Part shown: positions 49,935 to 60,879 of the stretch, in pieces
Position numbering within the stretch: position 1 is the stretch's first letter
Layout of the letters: each line of letters starts with the position of its first letter
NCBI GenBank assembly: GCA_902570125.1
Contig: CACFXK010000003.1
Coordinates: forward strand, 1-64,000
Length of the DNA: 64,000 nt
Direction of reading: 5' to 3'
DNA from: an uncultured Pelagibacteraceae bacterium
Lineage (GTDB): Bacteria; Pseudomonadota; Alphaproteobacteria; Pelagibacterales; Pelagibacteraceae
Notes under the pieces: model-generated
What the model was told of the DNA's origin: nothing
Databases searched by the model: none
What the model saw: the letters and a program-made list of their open reading frames with translations, nothing else
Translations under genes and position numbers: made by a program

Positions 49935-51391
49935 TGACAGAAATAACATCTTTAAGCCTTTTTGAATTAATTAAAAATATTAAAGAAAAGAAAATATCAT
50001 CAAATGAAGTTACAAAATCTTTTGTTGATAGATCTGAAAAGTCAAAAAAACTAAATGCTTATGTAACTGAAAATTTTGAAAATTGTCTTAAACTTTCAAA
50101 AGAGTTTGATAATAAACCCAATTTTGATTTAAAACTTCCAGGAATTCCAATTGCTGTAAAAGATCTATTTTGTACAAATGAAGTAAGAACAACAGCTGGA
50201 AGCAATATATTAAATAATTTTGTCCCAAGCTATGAGTCTACTGTAACACAAAACATATGGAATGAAGGTGGAATATTGCTTGGTAAACTTAATTGTGATG
50301 AATTTGCAATGGGCTCATCTAATGAAACAAGTTTTTTTGGTAATGTTCAAAATCCAATTGCAAAAGATTTAGTTCCAGGTGGATCGTCTGGTGGCTCGTC
50401 ATCAGCCTTAGCAGCTAATTTAACACCTGTAACAATAGGTACTGACACTGGTGGATCTATTAGGCAGCCAGCCTCCTTTACTGGAACTGTAGGCCTAAAA
50501 CCTACTTATGGAAGCTGTTCAAGATATGGAATTGTTGCCTTTGCATCGTCTCTAGATCAAGCTGGTCCGATGAGTAAAGATGTCAAAGATAGCTCCATTC
50601 TTTTAGAAGTGGTCTCATCATTTGATAAAAAAGATTCAACTTCAATAGATTTTAAAAGAAATAACTATTCATCAGAACTAACTAGAAATATCAAAGGTAT
50701 AAAAATTGGAATCCCAAAAGAATACAGAGTTGATGGGATGCCAAACGAAATTGAGAATCTTTGGAAAAAAGGCATTGAATATGCAAAAGATTGTGGTGCT
50801 GAAATAATTGATATTTCTTTACCTCACACAAGTTATGCTTTGCCTACTTATTATATTGTAGCGCCAGCTGAAGCATCATCTAATTTAGCTAGATATGATG
50901 GTGTTAAATATGGTCTAAGATCTTCGGGAGAAAGTTTAATTGATATGTATGAAAAAACTAGATCAGAAGGTTTTGGTGAAGAAGTAAAGAGAAGGATAAT
51001 GATAGGTACCTATGTTTTATCTTCTGGATACTATGATGCTTACTATCTCAAAGCTCAAAAGGTTAGACAATTAATTAAACAAGATTTTGATCAAGCTTAT
51101 AATAAAGTTGATGCTATTTTGACACCTTCAACACCTAGTTCTGCATTTAAAATTGGAGAAAAATCTAATGATCCAGTTTCAATGTATTTAAATGATATAT
51201 TTACTGTTCCAGTAAACCTTGCAGGTTTACCTGGAATTTCAATACCAGCAGGCACAGATAAAAATAATTATCCATTAGGTTTACAAATAATAGGTAAACC
51301 CTTTGATGAACAAACAGTTTTAAATATTGCCTATTCAATGGAGGAAAAAATCGGTTATAAAAATAATATAACTGATTGGTGGATGGAATAA
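49934..51391 (+). CDS. gatA: Asp/Glu-tRNA amidotransferase subunit A
   Basis: This 485-residue amidase releases ammonia from glutamine for the conversion of Glu-tRNA-Gln and/or Asp-tRNA-Asn to the amide form. The Lys-Ser-Ser triad is visible in IAVKDLFCT and [16 protein letters not shown] ... [12 protein letters not shown]. The length is normal. One-base overlaps with gatC and gatB give an unusually compact gatCAB operon. Its presence implies that at least one of Gln-tRNA or Asn-tRNA is made indirectly. Confidence 0.98.
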   Translation: MTEITSLSLFELIKNIKEKKISSNEVTKSFVDRSEKSKKLNAYVTENFENCLKLSKEFDNKPNFDLKLPGIPIAVKDLFCTNEVRTTAGSNILNNFVPSYESTVTQNIWNEGGILLGKLNCDEFAMGSSNETSFFGNVQNPIAKDLVPGGSSGGSSSALAANLTPVTIGTDTGGSIRQPASFTGTVGLKPTYGSCSRYGIVAFASSLDQAGPMSKDVKDSSILLEVVSSFDKKDSTSIDFKRNNYSSELTRNIKGIKIGIPKEYRVDGMPNEIENLWKKGIEYAKDCGAEIIDISLPHTSYALPTYYIVAPAEASSNLARYDGVKYGLRSSGESLIDMYEKTRSEGFGEEVKRRIMIGTYVLSSGYYDAYYLKAQKVRQLIKQDFDQAYNKVDAILTPSTPSSAFKIGEKSNDPVSMYLNDIFTVPVNLAGLPGISIPAGTDKNNYPLGLQIIGKPFDEQTVLNIAYSMEEKIGYKNNITDWWME

Positions 51392-52866
51392 TGTCTAAAA
51401 ATAATTCGGAATATTTAATAGAAAGAAATGATAATATCTATGAAGTTGTTATAGGACTTGAAGTTCATGCTCAAGTAACATCAAATTCAAAACTTTTTTC
51501 ATCTTCTTCTACAAAATTTGGGGCTGAACCTAACACTCAAGTAAGTTTAGTTGATGCTGCATTTCCAGGAATGCTTCCAGTAATTAATGAATATTGTGTT
51601 AAACAAGCTATAAAAACTGGCATTGGTTTAAAAGCTAAGATTAATAATAAGTCTGTTTTTGATAGAAAGAATTATTTTTATGCTGATTTACCTCAGGGGT
51701 ATCAAATTTCACAATATAAATACCCAATTGTGGGTGAGGGCAATGTTATTTTGGATATGCCTGAAGGTCAAAAACAAGTTGGAATAGAAAGATTGCACTT
51801 AGAGCAGGATGCAGGAAAAAGTATTCATGATGTTGATCCGAGTAATACGCTAGTTGATCTAAATAGATCAGGTGTAGCTTTAATGGAGATTGTTAGTAAG
51901 CCTGATCTAAGATCACCAGATGAAGTTAATGCTTATATAAAAAAACTTAGATCTATTATGAGATATTTAGGAACTTGCGATGGGAACATGCAAGAAGGAT
52001 CATTGAGAGCAGATGTTAATGTGTCTGTAAGAATAAAAGGCTCAACAGAATTAGGAACAAGATGTGAAATAAAAAATGTTAATTCTATAAAGTTCATGCA
52101 AATGGCAATTATTTATGAAGCAAATAGACAGGTTGATTTAATAGAAGAAGGTGATGAAATAGATCAAGAGACAAGACTTTTTGATACAAAAAAAAATGAA
52201 ACAAGGTCAATGAGATCAAAAGAAGATGCTCATGATTATAGATACTTTCCAGATCCAGATTTACTTCCACTAGAAATTACAGATGAATTTATTGATCAAC
52301 TTAAATCCGAAATTCCTGAATTACCAGATGACAAAAAGAAAAGGTTTATTGATGAGTTTAAAATTTCTCCTTATGAAGCAACTATATTAGTCTCTGACAT
52401 TGATACAGCTAAATATTTTGAAGAAGTTGTTGCTAAAATGGGCAAAAACCGTGATATGAAACTAGCTGTAAATTGGATTACAGGAGAATTATTTGCTGTT
52501 TTAAATAATAAAAATATTGAAATTGCTCAAAGTCCAATAAGTGCAAAAAATTTAGCAATTTTGATAAATTTAATTAAAAACGGAACTATTTCAGGTAAAA
52601 TTGCTAAGACAATATTTGAATTAATGCTGGATGGTGACAAAGACCCTCAAATAATTGTTGAGGAAAAAGGGTTAAAGCAACAAAGTGATCCAAAAGCACT
52701 AGAGGCATTAATTGATAAAATAATTAATGATAACAGAGAAAAAGCCATTGAATATAAACAGGGAAAAGAAAAGTTATTTGGTTTTTTTGTGGGGCAAGCA
52801 ATGAAAGCTTCTAGTGGAAAAGCCAACCCTCAATTAATTAATGAAATATTAAAGAAGAAACTTTAA
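51391..52866 (+). CDS. gatB: Asp/Glu-tRNA amidotransferase subunit B
   Basis: This 491-residue subunit phosphorylates the tRNA-bound acid with ATP and receives ammonia from Gat[41 protein letters not shown] and [19 protein letters not shown]-type segments identify the catalytic cradle, and a C-terminal YqeY-like tail domain (~340-491) binds tRNA. The ATG overlapping the gatA stop is chosen over an in-frame TTG five codons upstream. Confidence 0.98.
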   Translation: MSKNNSEYLIERNDNIYEVVIGLEVHAQVTSNSKLFSSSSTKFGAEPNTQVSLVDAAFPGMLPVINEYCVKQAIKTGIGLKAKINNKSVFDRKNYFYADLPQGYQISQYKYPIVGEGNVILDMPEGQKQVGIERLHLEQDAGKSIHDVDPSNTLVDLNRSGVALMEIVSKPDLRSPDEVNAYIKKLRSIMRYLGTCDGNMQEGSLRADVNVSVRIKGSTELGTRCEIKNVNSIKFMQMAIIYEANRQVDLIEEGDEIDQETRLFDTKKNETRSMRSKEDAHDYRYFPDPDLLPLEITDEFIDQLKSEIPELPDDKKKRFIDEFKISPYEATILVSDIDTAKYFEEVVAKMGKNRDMKLAVNWITGELFAVLNNKNIEIAQSPISAKNLAILINLIKNGTISGKIAKTIFELMLDGDKDPQIIVEEKGLKQQSDPKALEALIDKIINDNREKAIEYKQGKEKLFGFFVGQAMKASSGKANPQLINEILKKKL

Positions 52867-52868
52867 TT

Positions 52869-52896
52869 TTAACAAAACCTATAGTCATTATATAAT
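52869..52896 (+). promoter_or_regulatory. Promoter for the O-methyltransferase gene, predicting a leaderless mRNA
   Basis: TTAACA (52869-52874), a 16-nt spacer and a perfect TATAAT (52891-52896) fill most of the 38-nt gatB-methyltransferase gap. The ATG at 52905 is only 8 nt past the -10 box, close to where transcription would start, so the transcript may have almost no leader. Confidence 0.6.
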
Positions 52897-52904
52897 TAAA
52901 ACAG

Positions 52905-53555
52905 ATGGGCAAGAATATTAAAATTTCTGAAAAAATTGAAAAATATATTAATAATCTAAGTTTAAAACTTAGGCCAGTTCAAAAAGAAATCATAGATTAT
53001 AATAATACACTTGGAAATGAAAAGAGAATGCAATTAGCAATATCTCAATGTCATTTTCTTCATTTAATAATAAAAATTTCTAATATAAAAAATGTGCTGG
53101 AGATTGGAACTTTTACTGGTTTAAGTGCACTTTCTATTGCTCTTGCACTTCCAGAGGATGGAAAACTTACTACACTTGATAAAAATAAAGAGACAAGCAA
53201 GATTGCAGTAAGTTTTTTTAAGAAAGCTAAACAAGATAAAAAAATTCAAACGATTGTAAAACCTGCACTAGACAGTTTAGATGAATTAAAAAACCTAAAA
53301 TATGATATGGTTTTAATTGATGCAGATAAGCTCAACTATAAAGAATATTATGAAAAATCAATTAAGATGATTAACAAAGGTGGTTTAATCATCATTGATA
53401 ATGTTTTATGGCATGGTGAAGTCGTAGATGAAGATAAAATGGATAAATTTACATTAAAAATAAAAGAATTAAATGAGTATGTTTCAAGTGATGAAAGAGT
53501 AGAACAAATAATTATCCCATTGGGAGACGGAATGACCGTTTGTAGAGTTTTATAA
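52905..53555 (+). CDS. Class I SAM-dependent O-methyltransferase (caffeoyl-CoA OMT family)
   Basis: This 216-residue cytoplasmic protein has the SAM-binding motif LEIGTFTGLSALSIALALPE (residues ~66-85), the acidic TTLDKNKET segment and the metal-binding VLIDADKLNYKEYYE ... IIIDNVLWHGEVVD blocks of the bacterial caffeoyl-CoA/catechol O-methyltransferase family. Family members act on catechol-type hydroxyls with a divalent metal; the substrate here is unknown. It overlaps the next gene by one base. Confidence 0.88.
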   Translation: MGKNIKISEKIEKYINNLSLKLRPVQKEIIDYNNTLGNEKRMQLAISQCHFLHLIIKISNIKNVLEIGTFTGLSALSIALALPEDGKLTTLDKNKETSKIAVSFFKKAKQDKKIQTIVKPALDSLDELKNLKYDMVLIDADKLNYKEYYEKSIKMINKGGLIIIDNVLWHGEVVDEDKMDKFTLKIKELNEYVSSDERVEQIIIPLGDGMTVCRVL

Positions 53556-54457
53556 TGTTTAATATTTTTGGTTTTTATAAATTTAAAAAAATTAATAATC
53601 TAAAAAAATTAAAAAAAAAGTTAGAGAATAATCTAAAAGATTATGGAATTAGTGGATCAATAATAATTTCATCAGAGGGTGTAAATGGAACAATCTCAGC
53701 CAAAAATAATAACCTTTTAAAATTTAATAAACTTTTAAAAAAAATATTATCTATTAAAAAATATAATTCAGAAAATAATTCTAATAGTAAATTTAATCCT
53801 TTTCATAAACCAAAAGTTAAAATTAAAAAGGAAGTTGTTCCAATGGGTTTTAAAGTTAGAAACTACAAATTTCCCAAGAACAACCTTAATCCAAGAGAAT
53901 GGAATAAAATAATTAAAAAAAAAGATACGGTTTTGATAGATGCACGGAAATCTTTTGAGTATGATGTGGGAACTTTTAAAAAATCTTTAAATCCAAATGT
54001 AGAAAACTTTCGTCAATTTCCTAAATATTTAAATCAATTTAAAAAAAATGAAAATATAGCAATGTTTTGCACTGGTGGTATCAGATGCGAAAAAGCAAAT
54101 ATTTATTTAAAAAAAAAAGGTTTTAAAAATGTATATGTTTTAAAAGGTGGAATTATTAATTATCTGAATAATATTGATAAAAAAAATAGTCAATGGAGTG
54201 GTGAATGTTTTGTTTTTGACAATAGAGTTTCAATAAAACATGGTTTAAAACAGGGCAGTTATTCAGTTTGTAGTGGATGCAGAAAACCTCTTTCTGTTAA
54301 AGAAAAAAAATCTTCTAAATATTTGGAAGGTATTCATTGTCCAAAATGTCACGATCACTTAACAGATGATCAAAAATCAAGATTTGCAATGAGACAAAAA
54401 CAAATAATACTTGCAAAAAAAACTAGCAAGAGACATATCTTTAAAAAAGAATATTAA
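53555..54457 (+). CDS. trhO: tRNA uridine(34) hydroxylase, rhodanese-domain protein TrhO (YceA)
   Basis: This 300-residue protein has the UPF0176/TrhO layout: an acylphosphatase-like N-terminal domain (GISGSIIISSEGVNGTIS), a rhodanese domain (DTVLIDARKSFEYDVGTF) with the active-site loop CTGGIRCEKA (Cys172 and Cys178), and a C-terminal Cys-rich segment (CSGCRKPLS ... CPKCHDHL) that could bind metal. TrhO makes 5-hydroxyuridine at the wobble position of tRNA using oxygen in other bacteria. The Lys/Asn-rich N-terminal part follows the high A+T content. It shares a transcript with the methyltransferase. Confidence 0.9.
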   Translation: MFNIFGFYKFKKINNLKKLKKKLENNLKDYGISGSIIISSEGVNGTISAKNNNLLKFNKLLKKILSIKKYNSENNSNSKFNPFHKPKVKIKKEVVPMGFKVRNYKFPKNNLNPREWNKIIKKKDTVLIDARKSFEYDVGTFKKSLNPNVENFRQFPKYLNQFKKNENIAMFCTGGIRCEKANIYLKKKGFKNVYVLKGGIINYLNNIDKKNSQWSGECFVFDNRVSIKHGLKQGSYSVCSGCRKPLSVKEKKSSKYLEGIHCPKCHDHLTDDQKSRFAMRQKQIILAKKTSKRHIFKKEY

Positions 54458-54472
54458 TTAAATTATAACTCT

Positions 54473-55834
54473 ATGGATTTGCTAAAAGAAAATATACCTT
54501 TACTTGTTAGAAAACTCGCAATACCAGCAAGTGTAGGTACACTTTTTCAAACCTTATACAATATTGTTGATACTTTTTATTCAGGATTAATCTCGCCAGA
54601 AGCACTTTCGGCTCTCAGTAAATCATTTCCAATCTATTTTATAATTGTAGCAACATCTATTGGAGTAACAGTTGGGGGAACCTCATTAATAGGTAATAGT
54701 ATTGGAGAAAAAAATGAAAAAAATGTCTCTTATTATTTTACCCACATTATTATCTATGGACTGATCATATCAGTTTTTATTACAGGCATAGGTTTATATT
54801 TTGCTGAAAGAGTTTTTAACATAATGGGTTCGACTGAAGAAATTACAAATTTAGGGCTTCAATATACAAATATTATGTTTTATGGATCATTTCTTTTTTT
54901 CCTTGTTGTGTCACTTAACTCTTTATTACATGCAGAAGGAGATACTAAAACATACAGAAATGTTTTGGTTTTAAGTTTTCTTCTAAATATAATTTTAAAT
55001 CCAGTACTAATATTTGGTTTTCTATTCATTCCTGCTTTTGGTATGATGGGGATAGGTCTATCAACAATTATAGCCCAATTTATAGCATTCACGATTATTC
55101 TATATAAAGTCTCACAAAATCCTAGAGTAAAAAAAATTACCAAGGAATTTTTTATAATTAAATTAATATTCTTAAAAAATATATTTTTTCAATCAATGCC
55201 AATATCAATTGCAATATGTGGATATGCAGTTGCTGCTACATTTATATTTACTTATGTTGGTCAAACTAGTGAATTGGCAGTAGCTGGTTATGGTGCTGCT
55301 ACGAGAATAGAGCAAGTTGTTTTACTTCCTATATTAGGAATTAATACTGCAATTATCTCAATTATAGCTCAAAATTATGGTGCTAATCACTTCGAAAGAG
55401 TGAAAGAGACTTATTTTGTATCTGTTAAATATGGCCTTTTATTAATGATTTTTTCTGGAATATTAGTTTATTTCACAGCAGATATAATACCGAGGCTTTT
55501 CTCTAATGATGAAACTGTTTTAGAATATGGACGTAGATACTTAAAAATTGCATCATTTATTTTACCCGCATATCCAATTTTCTTTTTATCAAATGGTTTT
55601 TTTATGGGATTAAAAAAATCAAATTATGCAATGATAAATAATATGTTAAGAAATGTTCTTGTTCCAATATGTGTTTTTTATTTAGCCAAATATCTATCTG
55701 CAGATTTTGATAGTTTTTTTTGGTTGTGGTTTATTTTTCAATGGACGCTTTCGATACTATTATTTAGTTATGTAAGTTATTATATAAAAAAAAAATTAGA
55801 TAAACCTAGCGCTATCCTTAATCCACAACCATAA
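54473..55834 (+). CDS. MATE family efflux transporter
   Basis: This 453-residue inner-membrane protein has about twelve hydrophobic spans in two related halves. MATE-type segments include the start of the first span with IPASVGTLFQTLYNIVDTFY, the loop VGGTSLIGNSIGEKNEKNV, and AGYGAATRIEQVVLLPILGI with SIIAQNYGANHFERVKE in the second half. MATE proteins export drugs or metabolites by Na+ or H+ antiport; the substrate is unknown. It lies 15 nt after trhO and its 3' end overlaps soxG on the other strand by 39 nt. Confidence 0.93.
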   Translation: MDLLKENIPLLVRKLAIPASVGTLFQTLYNIVDTFYSGLISPEALSALSKSFPIYFIIVATSIGVTVGGTSLIGNSIGEKNEKNVSYYFTHIIIYGLIISVFITGIGLYFAERVFNIMGSTEEITNLGLQYTNIMFYGSFLFFLVVSLNSLLHAEGDTKTYRNVLVLSFLLNIILNPVLIFGFLFIPAFGMMGIGLSTIIAQFIAFTIILYKVSQNPRVKKITKEFFIIKLIFLKNIFFQSMPISIAICGYAVAATFIFTYVGQTSELAVAGYGAATRIEQVVLLPILGINTAIISIIAQNYGANHFERVKETYFVSVKYGLLLMIFSGILVYFTADIIPRLFSNDETVLEYGRRYLKIASFILPAYPIFFLSNGFFMGLKKSNYAMINNMLRNVLVPICVFYLAKYLSADFDSFFWLWFIFQWTLSILLFSYVSYYIKKKLDKPSAILNPQP

Positions 55835-56341
55835 ATCTTCTGAGAATGATCTTCTCACAAAAAGATTTATTTCATTTATTTCAGTATGATGAATAATTAC
55901 ATCTGTATGATTTAGCAATGTTTGTGTTACAGAGTTTTTAGTATTTTTAAAATTATTGAAGTTAAAAGGAGACCCTGATGAAAGTAAATCAAAAGTCTTT
56001 TTGCCCTTTATATTAATACATATCCATTGATTAGAAACATCAACTATTGAGCCAAAATTTAATCTAGAAATTTCGTTAAAAAGATTATTGTAAACATTGT
56101 TATTCTCTTCATTAAAATATACTAACCATTCATCTGGACTTAGCCAAAGAGCATTAAATTGCTGATTTGATGAACTAGTATTTGGTTCAATTGGCAAGAT
56201 GATTGATAAAATCTTTCCAACTTTTGTAAAAAATTCCTTTTTTTTTCCTCTAATATTTATTTTTTTAATTGGCTCAAATAATACTAAATCAAGATCATCT
56301 AATGTATTTTTTTCAAAGTTAGGATATTCTGGATTAAGCAT
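55796..56341 (-). CDS. soxG: Sarcosine oxidase subunit gamma
   Basis: This 181-residue subunit belongs to the heterotetrameric sarcosine oxidase and has the fold of the GcvT/folate-binding family. SoxG-like features are LWLSPDEWLVYF (residues ~67-78) and VDVSNQWICINIKGKKTFDL. It is the weakest conserved subunit, and the identification rests partly on its place as the last gene of soxBDAG, overlapping soxA by 8 nt. Its 3' end reaches 39 nt into the MATE gene. Confidence 0.92.
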   Translation of the reverse strand: MLNPEYPNFEKNTLDDLDLVLFEPIKKINIRGKKKEFFTKVGKILSIILPIEPNTSSSNQQFNALWLSPDEWLVYFNEENNNVYNNLFNEISRLNFGSIVDVSNQWICINIKGKKTFDLLSSGSPFNFNNFKNTKNSVTQTLLNHTDVIIHHTEINEINLFVRRSFSEDLWLWIKDSARFI

Positions 56342-59336
56342 TGATCCTCTTGTTTTCTTTATCTAAAAAAATAAAATCTGAAACTGTTACATTGATATTT
56401 TTGTTTTCCATAGGAACAAAAAGTTTTTGACCTTTCATCTTTTTTCCGCCTTTAACAACTGCTAGTGCAATCGATTTATTTAAATTAGGGCTAAAATAAC
56501 TTGACGTTACATGTCCAATCATTTCGACAGGATTCTTGTCTAATTCAGAAACTATCTGAGCACCTTCTTCTAATATTTCATTGGGGTCATCTGTAAGCAA
56601 TCCAACAAGCTGTTTTCTATCCTCTCTTATTGTATCACTTCTATAAAGTGATCTTTTTCCTATAAAGTCATATTTTTTTTTGCTAACTATCCAATCCATC
56701 TGAAGATCAATTGGTGTCATAGTTCCGTCTGTATCCTGACCAACTATAATAAATCCCTTTTCGGCCCGCAATAAATGCATTGTTTCTGTTCCATAAGGAG
56801 TAATTTTGTATTCCTCTCCTGCTTTGATGCAGCTTTCCCATAATGATCTACCATATTTTGATTCTATGTTAATTTCGTAACTAAGCTCTCCTGTGAAACT
56901 TATTCTCATTATTCTACATTCAATTTTGTCAATTAGTGCGTCTTGGTAAGACATATGAGGAAAGGCCTCATCACTAAAATCTTTATTAGGAAATAATTTT
57001 TTTAATATTTTTTTTGAATTTGGACCACAAATACTTGTTGTAGAATAGTGATCTGTAACAGAGGTTAAGTAGACATCTAACTCTGGCCATTCTGTTTGTA
57101 AATAGTCTTCAAGTTTAGAAAGTACATTAGCTGCTCCACCAGTTGTTGTGGTCATTAAAAAATGATTTTCACCCAACCTTGTAGTTACACCATCATCGTA
57201 AACCATACCATCTTCATTTAACATTAAACCATATCGGCATTTTCCAATCCCTAATTTTGACCAAGCATTAGTATAAACTCTGTTTAAAAATTCAGATGCA
57301 TCAGATCCCTGAATATCTATTTTTCCTAATGTCGAAGCATCTAAAATTCCAGCACTATTTCTTGCAGCTTTACTTTCTCTTTGTACTGCTTCATAAAGAT
57401 TTTCATTGTTAATAGGGTAGTACCATGGTCTTTTCCATTGTCCAACATTTTCAAACTTTGCATTATTTTGAATGTGCCATTCATGAATTGAAGTTTTTCT
57501 CACAACATCAAAAAATTTTCCAACACTTCTTCCAACTATTGCTCCAAAAGTTAAAGGTGTAAATGGGGGTCTAAAAGTAGTTGTACCTAAAGTACCCATT
57601 TTTACTCCAGCTGTGTCAGCAATAATCCCTAAAGCATGCATATTCGATAATTTACCTTGATCTGTAGCCATTCCAGTTGTTGTATATCTCTTTACATGTT
57701 CTATCGATTTAAAACCTTCTCTAAGTGCTAACTTTATATCTTTCGCTGTTGAATCGTTTTGAAAATCTATAAAAGATTTAGTTTTACTCTCTGAAATAGT
57801 ATTTGGTAACAGCCATATGTTTTTCTTCTCTGACTCTTTTGAACATAAAACTGAAATTTTATCAAAACCACCTTCATTAATGTTTAAAAATGTTTTAACT
57901 TTATTATTTGTATTTTTAACTATTTCTTCTAATTCAAAATCACCGTTACATGATCCAACATTTATATGATTTTCATTTTTTTCACTTGGAACAAACACTT
58001 GATCTATTTCTCTAAAATCTAATTTTCCTCCTGATTGTGTATGCATGTGCACCATAGGTGTCCAGCCTCCACTTATTGCCAAACAATCGCACTGGATCTT
58101 ATTTTTATTTCCAGTAACATTCGATCCATCTTCTGATAAATTCATAATTTCTATTGATTTTATCTTTTTGTAGCCAAAAGTATTTATCACTGTAGAGTTC
58201 CAGTATATTTCAATTCCTAGTTCTTCAGCATTTTTAATAATACTTGATGAAGATTTTTTTCTAATGTCGACAATCTTTACTGATATCCCTTTTTCAAATA
58301 ATGACACTGCAGTTTCATAAGCGCTGTCATTGTTAGTAAAAATAATATTGTTTAATCCACTTGATACACCGTAAAAATCTAAATATTTTTTAACAGAGTG
58401 AGCAAGTATAATTCCTGGCCTATCATTGTTGTTAAATATAAGAGGTCTTTCTATTGCACCTGCGCCAACAATTACCTTATCTGCTCTTATTTTCCATAAT
58501 CTCTGTCTTATGCTGCCATCCTTTTTATCCAAAGGTAGATGATCTGATATATTTTCTTTGGCCAAAAGGTAATTATAACTATGAAAAGCAGCCAAACTTG
58601 TTCTTGTTTTTATTGTTAAATTATCTAGTTTTTGTAATTCCGATATCTCATTCGTTAACCATTCATTTGATTTTTGGCCGTCTATGACAAAATTTTTGTT
58701 ATTTTGATAAATTGTAGATCCACCAAGTATATTTTTATCTTCGATTAATATTGTCTTTAAATTATTTTTTGCGGCTATTTTAGCAGATATAATTCCAGAA
58801 ATTCCACCCCCTATAACTAACACATCACAATGCTCGTGTTTATGGTCATATATTTCTGGGTCTGGTTTTGTAGGTGATTTACCTAAGCCAGCAGACATCC
58901 TTATTAAAGGTTCATAAATTTTTTTCCAGAAACTTTTAGGCCACATAAAAGTTTTATAATAAAAGCCCGCTGGTATTAACGGTGATATAAAATTATTAAC
59001 TCCACCTATATCAAAGTTAAGACTTGGCCAACAATTTTGACTAGAAGCTTTCAAACCCTCATAAATTTCAATTTCAGTGGCTCTTACATTAGGTTCTGTA
59101 TATTCTGTATTATTATTTATTTGACATATTGCATTTGGCTCTTCAGAGCCACATGACATTATTCCTCTTGGACGATGATACTTAAAACTTCTACCAACTA
59201 AATGAATGCCATTTGAAAGAAGTGCAGAGGCTAAGGTGTCTCCTTCAAATCCATGATATGTTTTACCGTCAAAAGTAAAAGAAACATTTTTGGTTTGATC
59301 AATAAATCTTGTTTTATTAATTCTATATTTTGTCAT
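56334..59336 (-). CDS. soxA: Sarcosine oxidase subunit alpha
   Basis: This 1000-residue subunit contains, in order, an N-terminal 2Fe-2S ferredoxin-like fold (residues ~15-95, SFKYHRPRGIMSCGSEEPNA), an NAD-binding Rossmann domain (VLVIGGGISGIISAKIAA, ~174-191), a central electron-transfer region with an FAD/NAD-type disulfide-reductase fold, and a C-terminal GcvT-type folate domain (~600-1000, GILDASTLGKIDIQG). The enzyme oxidises sarcosine to glycine and H2O2 and passes the methylene group to tetrahydrofolate. It abuts soxD without a gap. Confidence 0.97.
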   Translation of the reverse strand: MTKYRINKTRFIDQTKNVSFTFDGKTYHGFEGDTLASALLSNGIHLVGRSFKYHRPRGIMSCGSEEPNAICQINNNTEYTEPNVRATEIEIYEGLKASSQNCWPSLNFDIGGVNNFISPLIPAGFYYKTFMWPKSFWKKIYEPLIRMSAGLGKSPTKPDPEIYDHKHEHCDVLVIGGGISGIISAKIAAKNNLKTILIEDKNILGGSTIYQNNKNFVIDGQKSNEWLTNEISELQKLDNLTIKTRTSLAAFHSYNYLLAKENISDHLPLDKKDGSIRQRLWKIRADKVIVGAGAIERPLIFNNNDRPGIILAHSVKKYLDFYGVSSGLNNIIFTNNDSAYETAVSLFEKGISVKIVDIRKKSSSSIIKNAEELGIEIYWNSTVINTFGYKKIKSIEIMNLSEDGSNVTGNKNKIQCDCLAISGGWTPMVHMHTQSGGKLDFREIDQVFVPSEKNENHINVGSCNGDFELEEIVKNTNNKVKTFLNINEGGFDKISVLCSKESEKKNIWLLPNTISESKTKSFIDFQNDSTAKDIKLALREGFKSIEHVKRYTTTGMATDQGKLSNMHALGIIADTAGVKMGTLGTTTFRPPFTPLTFGAIVGRSVGKFFDVVRKTSIHEWHIQNNAKFENVGQWKRPWYYPINNENLYEAVQRESKAARNSAGILDASTLGKIDIQGSDASEFLNRVYTNAWSKLGIGKCRYGLMLNEDGMVYDDGVTTRLGENHFLMTTTTGGAANVLSKLEDYLQTEWPELDVYLTSVTDHYSTTSICGPNSKKILKKLFPNKDFSDEAFPHMSYQDALIDKIECRIMRISFTGELSYEINIESKYGRSLWESCIKAGEEYKITPYGTETMHLLRAEKGFIIVGQDTDGTMTPIDLQMDWIVSKKKYDFIGKRSLYRSDTIREDRKQLVGLLTDDPNEILEEGAQIVSELDKNPVEMIGHVTSSYFSPNLNKSIALAVVKGGKKMKGQKLFVPMENKNINVTVSDFIFLDKENKRINA

Positions 59337-59612
59337 TTAAATTACCGGAGGTTTTTCGCCCATTTTATAAACCGCGTGTATTTTATCATTCGATGTATCC
59401 CTAACCAAATTAAACCATTTTCTACATCCATGAGCGTGGTTCCATCTTTCAAACTGCACACCTTTAATATTCTTTCTCATGAATAAATATTCTGCCCACT
59501 GATCATCATTTAGTTCTGTAGGTTGTTTAGGTCTTATAATGTGTGCTTCACCACCACATGAAAACTCACTTTGGTCTCTTTCTCCGCAATATGGGCAATT
59601 TATTATAAACAT
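59337..59612 (-). CDS. soxD: Sarcosine oxidase subunit delta
   Basis: This 91-residue subunit binds zinc in known structures. The ligands Cys6 and Cys9 (NCPYCGERDQSEF) and the later HAHGCRKWFNL segment with His and Cys are present, as is the conserved WAEYLFMRKN segment. It overlaps soxB by one base and ends next to soxA. Confidence 0.96.
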   Translation of the reverse strand: MFIINCPYCGERDQSEFSCGGEAHIIRPKQPTELNDDQWAEYLFMRKNIKGVQFERWNHAHGCRKWFNLVRDTSNDKIHAVYKMGEKPPVI

Positions 59613-60865
59613 TAATGTGCCACTGCAGCTGCACCATGTTCATCAACTAGATCTCCACTTACGAATCTGTTTAGATTAAATGCTGCATTTAATTTATGTG
59701 GCTCATCATTAGCAATTGTGTGAGCAAATAAATCACCAGATCCAGGTGTTGCTTTAAAACCTCCTGTACCCCAACCACAGTTGAAGTAAAGCCCTTTTAT
59801 ATTAGTTTTGCTAATGATGGGACTTGCATCTGGGCAAATGTCAACAATACCACCCCATTGTCTTAACATCTTCATCCGACTAAAAATAGGGTATAGCTCC
59901 AATATAGCTTTTAACGTACCTTCTACTACATCATGACTTCCTCTTTGTGTATAAGATATATAAGCGTCCGTTCCAGCTCCAATGACTAATTCACCTTTAT
60001 CAGATTGACTAACATAAGCGTGTACAGCATTAGACATTACAACTGTATCTATTATTGGTTTAACTGGTTCCGATACTAATGCTTGTAACGGTTTGCTTTC
60101 AAGTGGTAATTTTAAACCTGCCATATTTGCAATTACACTTGAATGACCCGCTGCCACAACACCAATTTTTTTTGTTTTAATAAATCCTTTTGTAGTTTCA
60201 AGACCTTCAACTTGGTCTCCATTTCTTTTTATTCCTTTAACTTCACAATTTTGAATTATATCCACACCCATTGCATCTGCACCTCTTGCATAACCCCATG
60301 CAACAGCATCATGTCTTGCAGTGCCAGCTCTTCTTTGTAATGTTCCACCAAGTACTGGATACCTTATGTCTTGAGAAGTATTTATTATTGGACAAAACTC
60401 CTTAACTTGTTTTGTGTCTAACCAAACAGCATCAATTCCATTTAATCTATTTGCATGAGTTCTTCTTTTTAAATCTCTAACGTCTTGAAGGTTATGTGCT
60501 AAATTCATAACCCCTCGTTGACTAAACATTATATTGTAATTTAACTCTTGAGATAAATTTTCCCAAATTTTTAATGCATGGTCATACAATCCAGCACTAG
60601 CATCCCATAAATAATTTGATCTTATGATTGTTGTATTTCTTCCAGTATTACCACCACCAATCCAACCCTTTTCCAAAACTGCAATATTTTTCATGTCGTG
60701 TTTTTTTGCAAGATAGTATGCTGTTGCTAGTCCATGTCCACCACCACCAACAATTACTGCATCATATTCTTTTTTAGGTTCAGGATTGCCCCAAGCTTGT
60801 TTCCAGTTTTCATGCTGCGAAAAAGCATTTTTTACTAGTGAAAAAATAGAGTATTTATTTTTCAT
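59612..60865 (-). CDS. soxB: Sarcosine oxidase subunit beta
   Basis: This 417-residue flavoprotein subunit binds FAD and covalent FMN and oxidises sarcosine. The dinucleotide motif [20 protein letters not shown] is at residues ~37-56. His185 in [17 protein letters not shown] corresponds to the FMN-linked His of the family. The C-terminal [20 protein letters not shown] is the usual end of the FAD site. It is the first gene of the operon and starts 64 nt from tRNA-Ser, downstream of a strong palindrome. Confidence 0.97.
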   Translation of the reverse strand: MKNKYSIFSLVKNAFSQHENWKQAWGNPEPKKEYDAVIVGGGGHGLATAYYLAKKHDMKNIAVLEKGWIGGGNTGRNTTIIRSNYLWDASAGLYDHALKIWENLSQELNYNIMFSQRGVMNLAHNLQDVRDLKRRTHANRLNGIDAVWLDTKQVKEFCPIINTSQDIRYPVLGGTLQRRAGTARHDAVAWGYARGADAMGVDIIQNCEVKGIKRNGDQVEGLETTKGFIKTKKIGVVAAGHSSVIANMAGLKLPLESKPLQALVSEPVKPIIDTVVMSNAVHAYVSQSDKGELVIGAGTDAYISYTQRGSHDVVEGTLKAILELYPIFSRMKMLRQWGGIVDICPDASPIISKTNIKGLYFNCGWGTGGFKATPGSGDLFAHTIANDEPHKLNAAFNLNRFVSGDLVDEHGAAAVAH

Positions 60866-60879
60866 ATTTGCAAGAAATT

